DNA from: MnTg04 sp036443455
GTDB taxonomy: Bacteria; Pseudomonadota; Gammaproteobacteria; Steroidobacterales; MnTg04
NCBI GenBank assembly: GCA_036443455.1
Contig: JAZFYI010000057.1
Span: 1-13,286 of the forward strand
Length of the DNA stretch: 13,286 bases
Reading direction: 5' to 3'
The position numbers and the translations under genes are program-made. Shown here piece after piece: positions 1 through 5,880 of this stretch (positions within the stretch are counted from its first letter, which is position 1; each line of letters starts with the position of its first letter). Below the pieces are notes generated by a model, which searched no databases, was not told where the DNA came from, and saw only the letters and a program-made list of their open reading frames with translations.

Positions 1-353
1 CGCAATCCCGTCAGCGCCGGCCGTTGCAGTTCATAGCTGCCTTTTTTCGCCGCCTGGCGACCCTGGGTAATCAGGCGGCACAAACTGCCATAGCCGGTGC
101 GGGTGCAGGCCAGGACGACCAGGTGCAAACCATCGTCGAGGTGAAATTCACTGCCGATAATCAGTTTCAGCCGATGTTTCCTGGCTGCCGCATGGGCGCG
201 GACGACGCCGGCCACCGAGCATTCATCGGTGATGGCGAGCGCGCTGTAGCCCAGTTCCCTGGCCCGCCGGACCAACTCCCCGGGATGGGATGCTCCGCGC
301 AGAAAAGTGTAATTGCTCAGGCAGTGTAATTCCGCATAGTCCGGGAGTTTCAT
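1..353 (-). CDS. dnaE2: Error-prone DNA polymerase DnaE2 (ImuC), N-terminal part only
   Basis: This is the start of a C-family error-prone DNA polymerase, the catalytic subunit of the ImuA/ImuB/DnaE2 translesion mutasome. About 117 N-terminal residues are present (the full family is about 1,000-1,100); the gene leaves the window at its left edge. The visible part is the PHP domain. It opens MKLPDYAELHCLSNYTFLRG, continues with a GASHPGELVRRA segment, and has the ITDECS...GVVRAH motif typical of DnaE2. Metal-ligand positions look degenerate (HCL rather than HxH, TDEC rather than TDHG), as is usual in DnaE2/ImuC and consistent with an inactive PHP site. The ATG sits inside the stop of imuB (ATGA, 4-bp overlap), which implies translational coupling. 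No separate promoter or good ribosome-binding site is seen, so expression should follow the LexA-controlled operon promoter upstream of lexA. Identification is firm; anything about the missing 90% is inference. Confidence 0.93.
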   Translation of the reverse strand, partial: MKLPDYAELHCLSNYTFLRGASHPGELVRRARELGYSALAITDECSVAGVVRAHAAARKHRLKLIIGSEFHLDDGLHLVVLACTRTGYGSLCRLITQGRQAAKKGSYELQRPALTGL

Positions 354-1891
354 GCAAACAAGCCATGCAGGTACCAGCGGCGGGCGCCCTGGCGCTCACG
401 GTATATCCACAACCATTGCTGATGCGCGTTACGCGCCAGGTAATAATCGCGGCTGATATCGGCGCCATCCCACCAGCCGCTTTCGATGCGCTCCGGCCCG
501 GCCTGGATGCGCAGCCGTCCCTCCTGCCATGGCCATCCTTGTTGCTGGCGCAGGGGTGTTGGCGATTCGAGCAGCCACAGCGGCCGGTTGAGTTGTGAAA
601 AGTGGCCGCTGTCCTGGCTGGTGACCGGTTCCACCCGCCGCCAGGCTCGCTCGGGACGATGGTCTGCTTGCAGGTCAACCCCGTAAACGGCGCGCCGCCC
701 CAGCCGTGCCCGCAAACATTCCACCAGGCGTCCTGCCGACAACCCGCTGCCACCCATGCGCTGGCGGTCGGCCAGCAAATCACCGCTGACCGCCGCCAGC
801 GGCTGCAGCCGCCCCGCCCGCAAAGTCAGGGCCACGACCGGTTCGGGCAGTTCGATACGCTCCATATGGCCACCGAGCAAGGCCTGAAAATGCTCTGCCC
901 GACAAGCGGGCGATAACAGGCGCAGGACGACCGAACTGGCCGGCGCCCGCAGGTGGCGAAGTTTGAGTTCCACCAGTTGCACGCCGGACTGGCGGACTAC
1001 CAGGTACCGCTGCAATTGTTCAAACAGCGGTCGTATGGCATGCATCAACCGCTCACGGTCCTGGCACTCCGTATGCAGATCGACGGACAAGCTGAAACGG
1101 CTTGCCGGTACCCACGCGGTACGGGCTTCCGGTATCCGGCCCAATGCCCGGTCCAGTTCAGCCAGGCGTTCAGCGCCCAGGCGCCGCGCAAAACCTTCAC
1201 GCGGCAAGCGCAGACAGTCACCGAGCCGGCGCAGCCCCATTTCATCCAGGGCCTTGACCACCCGCTGCGGCCAGTTCAGTCGCTGCAATGACAAACGACT
1301 CAATACACCGCTCAGCATATGGCTCTTTTCGACCTGGCTTCCCGGCGCACCCCTGGCCAGCCACAAGGCCGCCTGCGCCGTCGGTGCAACCGCCATGTCA
1401 ACCCGATGGCCGCGACTGGCCAGGCCTTGTTCCAGCAATTGCCAGAGCCTGCCCAGGCCGCCAAACAGCCGCAAACTGCCCTGAATCTCGAGCAACAACC
1501 CGTCTGGCGGTTCCAGGCTGACCAGCGAGGTGTACTGACCGGCCCAGTCAGCCAGGCGCTGCAAAAGCTGTTGCTCCCGCCATGGGCTGCGCTCCGGCAA
1601 ATGCAGATCCGGCGCCAGCACGAAGGCAGCACCGGGGGTTAGACCCGGACGCAGACCCAACCGCCTGGCGGCGAGATTGCAAAACTGCAGGCACCTGCCG
1701 CCGGTACCGTTTGCCACCACCGCCAGGGCCTGGCCAGCGGCGGCTGGAAATACCTCGACGGGCAATTGCGGCAGCCGCAGGGCCAGCCACAACCGGGGGC
1801 GTCGCGCATGTTGTGACAGCGGCACGGTGGAATTCGAGGGCTGGCAAAGCTCCTGCTCCGGCAGGATTAGCGATTGTTGGCGAACGGCCAT
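350..1891 (-). CDS. imuB: ImuB, catalytically inactive Y-family polymerase-like protein
   Basis: ImuB is the adaptor of the DnaE2 mutasome. It resembles Y-family polymerases but lacks the catalytic acidic residues, and it links DnaE2 and ImuA to the beta clamp. The 513-residue product has the LWLALRLPQLPVEVF start of the fold at residues 34-48, where a true polymerase would carry the metal-binding aspartate. It has a G-S-L-R-L-F-G-G-L segment near 138-146, a helix-hairpin-helix region around 197-250, and a little-finger-like region after that. The QLNRPLWLL stretch at 433-441 is a likely clamp-binding region, by analogy with the internal Q-L-P-L-W motif of mycobacterial ImuB. The tail (RDYYLAR at 481-487, WYLHGLFA at 506-513) is typical of the family. 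About 31 residues precede the usual family start and no good Shine-Dalgarno lies before the ATG, so the true start is uncertain. GTG and TTG codons occur at residues 23 and 34. The gene overlaps dnaE2 by 4 bp. Confidence 0.93.
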   Translation of the reverse strand: MAVRQQSLILPEQELCQPSNSTVPLSQHARRPRLWLALRLPQLPVEVFPAAAGQALAVVANGTGGRCLQFCNLAARRLGLRPGLTPGAAFVLAPDLHLPERSPWREQQLLQRLADWAGQYTSLVSLEPPDGLLLEIQGSLRLFGGLGRLWQLLEQGLASRGHRVDMAVAPTAQAALWLARGAPGSQVEKSHMLSGVLSRLSLQRLNWPQRVVKALDEMGLRRLGDCLRLPREGFARRLGAERLAELDRALGRIPEARTAWVPASRFSLSVDLHTECQDRERLMHAIRPLFEQLQRYLVVRQSGVQLVELKLRHLRAPASSVVLRLLSPACRAEHFQALLGGHMERIELPEPVVALTLRAGRLQPLAAVSGDLLADRQRMGGSGLSAGRLVECLRARLGRRAVYGVDLQADHRPERAWRRVEPVTSQDSGHFSQLNRPLWLLESPTPLRQQQGWPWQEGRLRIQAGPERIESGWWDGADISRDYYLARNAHQQWLWIYRERQGARRWYLHGLFA

Positions 1892-1962
1892 GAGGTTTAC
1901 TTGAATTATTTATTAACTTTAGTTTATAACTATTTGTTTTATTTAAACTTATTCTTTAACGA
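1892..1962. other. AT-rich spacer between imuA and imuB
   Basis: The stretch from the imuB start back through the last codons of imuA is almost entirely A/T (long T/A runs over about 1897-1960), while both flanking genes are GC-rich. It contains TTATAAAC-like and TTTAAATA-like sequences on the minus strand that could serve as an internal promoter -10, but no convincing -35 is placed. No LexA box (CTGT-N8-ACAG) lies within it. It breaks the otherwise tight packing of the cassette. Confidence 0.6.
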
Positions 1963-2653
1963 TCTGTGACTCTGCTCTCCGTGGCCACCCGCGATCCGCT
2001 CTTAGCGCCTCCTGAGGAATGCGGCAGCGACCCGGTCGCCCGCCCCGGTTTTTGCGCACATCGATCTCCAGGCCCTCGGCAACCGCCGTCAGCCGCAGTC
2101 TCAGCGCCGCCGGCGATGCCTGTTCCAGGCAATGCGCCGGCCGGTATAACACGGCCCAGGCGCGGGTGGATTCAGCCGCCAGCTGCAAGCGCCTGAGACT
2201 CCGCTCGCGGGTTTTATCCGCCCAACCCAGCACCGCCTGGCAACTGCCGGAACGCAGAGCCTGCTCCATCCCCCACAGCACGTCGGTGGTATCGGCAGCC
2301 TGCGCCATCAACAGGCGCGACAGGCGTACGCCGCCGGCAGCCAGCGCGGGTGGATACAGCGCATGGGGCGGCGAAATCCAGGCGATCCAGCCCGTGTCGT
2401 CAATGCTGCCATCGCTCAGGGCAGCCAGTGCCGGGATGACCAGGCTGACCTCACCGCTACCCGGGACCTGCGTGCAGATCTCGGTCAGTGCGCCGACCGG
2501 CCAGCCCCCGCCCCCATCCCCATTCCCATCCCTATCCAATAAGCAATGATCCAGTTCGGTAAAACCGGTAGCGATCACGGCAAGCGCGGTTGCGGTTTCA
2601 CCCCCACGCCAGACCCCCGGCAAAGCCGCCAATGCCTCCATATCCATGCTCAT
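1949..2653 (-). CDS. imuA: ImuA, RecA/SulA-like mutasome accessory protein
   Basis: ImuA is a RecA-fold protein of the ImuA-ImuB-DnaE2 translesion system, where it supports damage-induced mutagenesis. The 234-residue product starts MSMDMEALAALPGVWRGGE and then shows the family order: a GFTELDHCL segment, GWPVGALTEI, a degenerate nucleotide-binding loop (VPGSGEVSL in place of a classical Walker A GKT), ISPPHALYPPALAAGGV, and LWGMEQALRSGSCQAVLGW. The C-terminus is basic (KNRGGRPGRCR). I chose the ATG at 2653 because the family begins just before the LPGVWRG motif and this start lies 10 nt after the lexA stop. The open frame extends further upstream into lexA. A glycine/aspartate-rich insert (RDGNGDGGGG) follows GFTELDHCLLD and comes from a hexanucleotide repeat. 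It is co-transcribed with lexA and therefore part of the SOS response. Confidence 0.9.
   Translation of the reverse strand: MSMDMEALAALPGVWRGGETATALAVIATGFTELDHCLLDRDGNGDGGGGWPVGALTEICTQVPGSGEVSLVIPALAALSDGSIDDTGWIAWISPPHALYPPALAAGGVRLSRLLMAQAADTTDVLWGMEQALRSGSCQAVLGWADKTRERSLRRLQLAAESTRAWAVLYRPAHCLEQASPAALRLRLTAVAEGLEIDVRKNRGGRPGRCRIPQEALRADRGWPRRAESQIVKE
2513..2536. repeat. Imperfect hexanucleotide repeat inside imuA
   Basis: Four consecutive 6-bp units (CCCATC, CCCATT, CCCATC, CCTATC on the plus strand) lie inside imuA, next to a C-rich tract. They encode the Asp/Asn/Gly-rich insert. Because the unit is 6 bp, slippage would lengthen or shorten the loop without breaking the frame. Confidence 0.75.
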
Positions 2654-2663
2654 CGGCCCATGC

Positions 2664-3290
2664 TCATCCGTGCAGTTTCCCGTTCGCATCCCGGCGCAGC
2701 ACGCCGACCACAACACCTTCGATCACCATCGCTTGTTCGCTCAGGTCGATTTCAATGGGTTCGAAGTCTGCATTCTCCGGCAACAACCAGACCTGTTTGC
2801 CGACCTGGCGATAACGTTTCACCGTGACCTCATCATCCAGCCTCGCCACGACGATCTGCCGGTTGCGAATATCCGGTGTGCGATGTACCGCGACCAGGTC
2901 GCCATCCAGGATGCCAACGTCTTTCATGCTCATGCCTTTGACCTGCAGCAGGTAGTGCGGCCGCGGGCTGAACAGGGCGGGATCGATCTGGTAGCGGGCC
3001 TCGATATGCTCCTCGGCCAGGATGGGCCGGCCCGCCGCCACCCGGCCGACCAGGGGTATACCCATTTGTTCACGCAGGGAATCGCGCAGGCGGATGCCCC
3101 GCGAGGTACCCCGGCAGAGATCGATCACCCCTTTGCGCTCCAGGGCCCGCAAATGATCTTCCGCCGCATTGGCCGAGCGAAAACCCAGTGCCTTGGCGAT
3201 TTCCGCACGGGTCGGCGGCATGCCGCGTTCTTCGATAAAGCTTCTTAGCAGTTCGAGTACCTGTTGCTGTCTTGGGGTCAGTTCCTTCAT
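2664..3290 (-). CDS. lexA: LexA repressor / self-cleaving SOS regulator
   Basis: LexA represses SOS genes and is inactivated by RecA-stimulated self-cleavage after DNA damage. The 208-residue product is close to E. coli LexA throughout. The winged helix-turn-helix spans residues 1-68, with the PPTRAEIAKALGFRS recognition region at 25-39. The cleavage site is Ala86-Gly87 in VGRVAAGRP. The catalytic serine is Ser121 in KGMSMKD and the catalytic lysine is Lys158 in DEVTVKRY. The ATG at 3290 matches the E. coli start (MKxLTxRQQ) and has AGGTG 4 nt upstream; an in-frame TTG 15 nt further upstream is rejected. It is the first gene of the lexA-imuA-imuB-dnaE2 operon, with 10 nt to imuA. Two LexA boxes cover its promoter, so it is autoregulated. 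Confidence 0.97.
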   Translation of the reverse strand: MKELTPRQQQVLELLRSFIEERGMPPTRAEIAKALGFRSANAAEDHLRALERKGVIDLCRGTSRGIRLRDSLREQMGIPLVGRVAAGRPILAEEHIEARYQIDPALFSPRPHYLLQVKGMSMKDVGILDGDLVAVHRTPDIRNRQIVVARLDDEVTVKRYRQVGKQVWLLPENADFEPIEIDLSEQAMVIEGVVVGVLRRDANGKLHG

Positions 3291-3297
3291 GGCGCAC

Positions 3298-3313
3298 CTG
3301 TGCAAATAAACAG
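3298..3313. promoter_or_regulatory. LexA box 1 (proximal)
   Basis: A perfect CTGT-N8-ACAG dyad (CTGTGCAAATAAACAG on the plus strand) lies just upstream of the lexA ATG and just downstream of the predicted transcription start. This is the E. coli-type SOS operator, and the adjacent LexA carries an E. coli-like recognition helix. Confidence 0.9.
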
Positions 3314-3316
3314 TTA

Positions 3317-3332
3317 CTGTGATTATATACAG
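3317..3332. promoter_or_regulatory. LexA box 2 (distal), overlapping the -10
   Basis: A second perfect CTGT-N8-ACAG dyad (CTGTGATTATATACAG) lies with its centre 19 bp from that of box 1. It contains the TATAAT -10 element of the lexA promoter, so bound LexA would block RNA polymerase directly. The paired-operator layout resembles E. coli lexA. Confidence 0.93.
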
Positions 3333-3349
3333 ACAGGGTCATTACGCAA
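3322..3349 (-). promoter_or_regulatory. Sigma70-type promoter of the lexA-imuA-imuB-dnaE2 operon
   Basis: On the minus strand the -35 is TTGCGT (3349-3344) and the -10 is TATAAT (3327-3322), with a 16-bp spacer. The start should fall near 3315, giving a leader of about 25 nt. The -10 is embedded in LexA box 2. Confidence 0.75.
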
Positions 3350-3456
3350 GCCCAAAGCAAGCCTGCATATTTCACCAAGGCGGTAGCCGCCGGGTGTAGG
3401 GAAAGGAATATTCAGGTATTTTTCGGCATCGGTCCGCTGGTGGCTGATTACAGTTT

Positions 3457-3622
3457 GTGCGCCGGCGTCCACCTATCGCGGCCCTGGCTGGTTCTCGGAC
3501 GCCTGAGCTTGGTCTTCACTCAACCCATAGCTACCACTATGGGTTTCGCTCCAGACCTGCCCTCAGTCGCCCGAGTCCTCACCCAGAATCCGCGATCCTT
3601 GGTGAATTATGCAGGCCGGCAC
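3457..3622. repeat. Long nested imperfect inverted repeat (possible MITE-like or REP-like element, or structured RNA)
   Basis: Both arms pair in register over about 166 bp. The core is AACCCATAG (3522-3530) / CTATGGGTT (3537-3545) around a 6-nt loop. Outside it are GGTCT (3511-3515) / AGACC (3553-3557), then a 14-bp arm pair at 3494-3507 and 3562-3575 with 12 matches. Next are ATCGCGG (3475-3481) / CCGCGAT (3590-3596), and finally GTGC plus CCGGC at the left end (3457-3465) against GCCGGCAC at the right end (3615-3622). Nested pairing with terminal inverted ends suggests a small non-coding element or a strongly folded transcript. No transposase gene and no target-site duplication were identified. 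Confidence 0.7.
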
Positions 3623-3643
3623 TTTTTTGGCGAGGCGGCTGTC

Positions 3644-3672
3644 TTGCCCCGGCCAGCCTCTTTGCGCACAAT
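3644..3672 (+). promoter_or_regulatory. Possible promoter of the FAD oxidoreductase gene
   Basis: TTGCCC (3644-3649) and CACAAT (3667-3672) are separated by 17 bp. Each matches 4 of 6 consensus bases. The start would lie about 33 nt before the ATG at 3712. This is only moderate evidence. Confidence 0.4.
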
Positions 3673-3711
3673 GCGCCGACCCGCCGGCCACTCACGGACC
3701 AGGGAAGACAA

Positions 3712-5322
3712 ATGCCAGACCAGAAGTTCGATGCTTTGATTATTGGCGGTGGCCATAATGGCCTTGTCTGCGCCAGCTACCTGGCCGCCGGCGGACTCAA
3801 GGTTGGAATTTTCGAAAGCCGGTCTATAGTCGGCGGCGCAGCGGTCACCGAGGAGTTTGCCCCGGGATTCAGGAATTCGACCGCCGCGTATACGGTCAGC
3901 CTGCTGCATAAGGTGATCATCCGCGATCTGCGCCTGCACGAAAACGGTCTGCGAATCATCAGCCGCCCAATGGACAATTTCCTGCCCCTGCCCGATGGCA
4001 ACAGCCTGAGCGTTGGCGGCCCGGAAGGTACGGCTGCCGAGGTGGCAAAATTCAGCAAGCGGGATGCAAAAAACCTGCCCGCGTTTTACCGCATGCTCGA
4101 AGCCGTCGCCGACCTGATCAGAGACTCGCTGCTGGAAACTCCGCCAAACCAGGGTGGCGGTATCGACAGCCTGATGAGCGCCATCAGGATGGGGAATCGC
4201 TGGCGCAAACTTAGCCGGGAACAACAAAGAGATTTTCACGAACTGATGACCCGCAGCGCCGGCTACCTGCTCGATGGCTGGTTCGAGTCCGACCCGATCA
4301 AGGCCGTGCTCGGTTTTGACGCCGTGGTCGGCAATTTTGGCAGCCCCTACACCCCGGGATCCGGTTATGTCCTGCTGCATCATGTGATCGGCGAGGTCAA
4401 CGGCAAAAAAGGCACCTGGGGTCACGCGATCGGCGGCATGGGCGCGATTACCCAGGCGATGGCGCGGGAAGCGGGATCGCGTGGCGTCGACATCCGGGTC
4501 AACGCACCGGTGCGCAGCGTACTGACCGACAACGGGCGCGCCATCGGCGTGGAACTCGAATCCGGTGAGCAACATTTTGCCGCCATCGTAGCCGCCAACG
4601 TGAACCCGAAACTGCTTTACCAAAAACTGGTGGCGGCCGACGCCGTGCCGGTTGAATTCAGCCGGCGCATGCAACGCTATCGGTGCGCCTCCGGAACCTT
4701 CCGCATGAACGTCGCTCTTTCGGCGTTGCCTGATTTCAGCTGTCTGCCAGGGACCGATGCTGAGCTTCATCATAAGGCGGGCATCATCATGGCGCCGAGC
4801 CTGCCTTTTATGGACAAGGCCTATGCCGATGCGATGCATCTCGGCTATTCACGGCAGCCGATCGTGGAAATGCTGATACCGAGTACCGTCGACGATACGC
4901 TGGCTCCGCCGGGAGCGCATGTCGCCAGCCTGTTCTGTCAGCATGCCAATCCGGAGTTGCCCGATGGTCGTTCCTGGGCCGATGAAGAGGACGTCTTCGC
5001 CCGTCACATCATCGACTATGTCGATTCCTACGCGCCCAATTTCAAGGACAGCGTAATCGCATACGAAGCTTTGTCACCGCTGACGCTGGAAACTCGTTTT
5101 GGCTTGACCGGCGGCGATATATTTCACGGCGCGCTGGGGATGGACCAGATATTCAGCGCCAGGCCCATGGTCGGTTATGCGGATTACCGGACTCCGCTCA
5201 AGGGTTTGTATTTGTGCGGCGCCGGGGCGCATCCTGGCGGCGGCGTCAGCGGTATTCCGGGACACAATGCCGCCCGCGAGATTCTGCGAGACCGCAGGTT
5301 CAGGCCCTGGAAAAGAAACTGA
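3712..5322 (+). CDS. FAD-dependent oxidoreductase, PYROXD2 / phytoene-desaturase-like
   Basis: A 536-residue flavoprotein of the COG1233 NAD(P)/FAD-dependent amine-oxidoreductase/phytoene-dehydrogenase superfamily, closest in pattern to the PYROXD2 branch. The N-terminal Rossmann motif is DALIIGGGHNG (GxGxxG at residues 12-17), followed by the acidic end of beta-2 (FES at 34-36) and a GGAAVTEEFAPGF segment. The C-terminal FAD motif is LYLCGAGAHPGGGVSGIPGHNAA, from about residue 498. No carotenoid gene is nearby, so carotenoid desaturation is not supported and the substrate is unknown. The ATG at 3712 is chosen because AGGGAAG lies 4-6 nt upstream and the Rossmann fold starts at once. The longer frame from 3457 is rejected. 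The gene is divergent from lexA and upstream of the lipoprotein gene, with 189 nt between. Confidence 0.9.
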   Translation: MPDQKFDALIIGGGHNGLVCASYLAAGGLKVGIFESRSIVGGAAVTEEFAPGFRNSTAAYTVSLLHKVIIRDLRLHENGLRIISRPMDNFLPLPDGNSLSVGGPEGTAAEVAKFSKRDAKNLPAFYRMLEAVADLIRDSLLETPPNQGGGIDSLMSAIRMGNRWRKLSREQQRDFHELMTRSAGYLLDGWFESDPIKAVLGFDAVVGNFGSPYTPGSGYVLLHHVIGEVNGKKGTWGHAIGGMGAITQAMAREAGSRGVDIRVNAPVRSVLTDNGRAIGVELESGEQHFAAIVAANVNPKLLYQKLVAADAVPVEFSRRMQRYRCASGTFRMNVALSALPDFSCLPGTDAELHHKAGIIMAPSLPFMDKAYADAMHLGYSRQPIVEMLIPSTVDDTLAPPGAHVASLFCQHANPELPDGRSWADEEDVFARHIIDYVDSYAPNFKDSVIAYEALSPLTLETRFGLTGGDIFHGALGMDQIFSARPMVGYADYRTPLKGLYLCGAGAHPGGGVSGIPGHNAAREILRDRRFRPWKRN

Positions 5323-5435
5323 TGTCGCAACTTGCCGACATCTGGCCGCGCTGTTTTTTAGCGCCAACATAGCGCGTCAGGACCGACGGATGCTTGATTA
5401 GCGGCGGGGCTTTAGAGTACGGTCACACACTGTGT

Positions 5436-5463
5436 GCGAATCAGCAACGGAATTGCTGTTCGC
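5436..5463 (+). other. Hairpin in the upstream region of the lipoprotein gene
   Basis: GCGAA-T-CAGCAA and TTGCTGTTCGC form an 11-bp stem with one bulged base around a 5-nt loop. It lies about 50 bp before the lipoprotein ATG. The adjoining CACACA/TGTGTG (about 5424-5436) is also nearly palindromic. It could be an operator or a stabilising 5' mRNA structure. No convincing -10/-35 pair was placed here. Confidence 0.5.
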
Positions 5464-5511
5464 GCCGGTGTTTGAACCCATTATTGATCAATAAACTTAG
5501 GGGAACCTGGA

Positions 5512-5811
5512 ATGAGTAAAGCAATGAAGAAGGGAGCCATGTTGGCGGCTTTGGTTATGAGCATCGGGCTGGCCGGATGTGCAGCGACAGAGGGTCTTGA
5601 AGGCCGTGTCGCCGCATTGGAAAGCGCGGTATCTGCTGCCCAGTCGGCGGCCAACGCTGCTGCTTCTGCCGCCAGTGATGCCTCATCGGCGGCACAGGGT
5701 GCGCAGAATACCGCGAACCAGGCCATGCAGGCTGCCAGCGGCGCGCAGGCATGCTGTGACGCAAACGGCGAAAGAATCAGCCGTATGTTCGAGAAAGCCA
5801 GCAGCAAGTAA
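5512..5811 (+). CDS. Lpp/OprI-type alanine-zipper outer-membrane lipoprotein
   Basis: A 99-residue lipoprotein. The signal peptide has a KK n-region and a hydrophobic core and ends in the lipobox LAGC (residues 20-23), so Cys23 would be acylated; Ala at +2 predicts the outer membrane. The mature part is an alanine-rich heptad coiled coil (residues about 29-80, rich in A/S/Q/N). It ends in NGERISRMFEKASSK, very like the end of Pseudomonas OprI. The terminal Lys99 matches the residue that Lpp uses for covalent attachment to peptidoglycan. Oddly, two adjacent cysteines (Cys81-Cys82) sit between the zipper and the tail. The ATG is chosen for the signal peptide and AGGGG 8 nt upstream. The gene is followed by a strong terminator and converges with an L,D-transpeptidase. 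It is probably an abundant structural lipoprotein; covalent attachment is inferred. Confidence 0.9.
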   Translation: MSKAMKKGAMLAALVMSIGLAGCAATEGLEGRVAALESAVSAAQSAANAAASAASDASSAAQGAQNTANQAMQAASGAQACCDANGERISRMFEKASSK

Positions 5812-5833
5812 GCGCTGAAGGTCGGAAAAAGAG

Positions 5834-5860
5834 ACGCCGCGTTTATCGCGGCGTTTTTTT
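5834..5860. terminator. Rho-independent terminator, possibly bidirectional
   Basis: ACGCCGCG and CGCGGCGT form an 8-bp GC-rich stem around a 5-nt loop, followed by a run of seven T (5854-5860). It lies 22 nt after the lipoprotein stop. On the other strand the stem is followed by CTC and then five T, so it may also stop transcripts of the convergent transpeptidase gene. Confidence 0.92.
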
Positions 5861-5880
5861 ATGACAAAAACCGGGCCATG

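Larger units (their letters stand above)
3333..3711. other. Gene-free region between lexA and the oxidoreductase
   Basis: No supported gene lies in these 379 bp between divergent genes. From left to right the region holds the -35 of the lexA promoter, about 100 bp without recognised signals, a long nested imperfect palindrome (3457-3622), and a plausible plus-strand promoter with ribosome-binding site for the oxidoreductase. An open frame runs through from 3457, but it reads the palindrome and has no family resemblance before the ATG at 3712. Confidence 0.7.

Noticed and set aside
3291..3305. TTG start for LexA 15 nt upstream
   Set aside because: It would overlap LexA box 1 and add residues not in LexA; the ATG at 3290 matches the E. 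coli start.
3457..3622. Palindrome as an integron attC site
   Set aside because: The GTTRRRY / RYYYAAC ends of attC sites are missing and there is no integrase or cassette array.
3457..3711. N-terminal extension of the oxidoreductase frame
   Set aside because: The extension reads the palindrome and shows no domain; the ATG at 3712 has a good ribosome-binding site and begins just before the Rossmann motif.
3607..4839. A 410-codon open frame on the minus strand
   Set aside because: It lies wholly antisense to the FAD oxidoreductase, whose frame has clear motifs; it shows no family resemblance and reflects GC-rich codon bias.
5345..5366. GCGCT-T-rich loop-AGCGC as terminator of the oxidoreductase gene
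   Set aside because: The T-run lies in the loop rather than after the stem, so it does not fit an intrinsic terminator.
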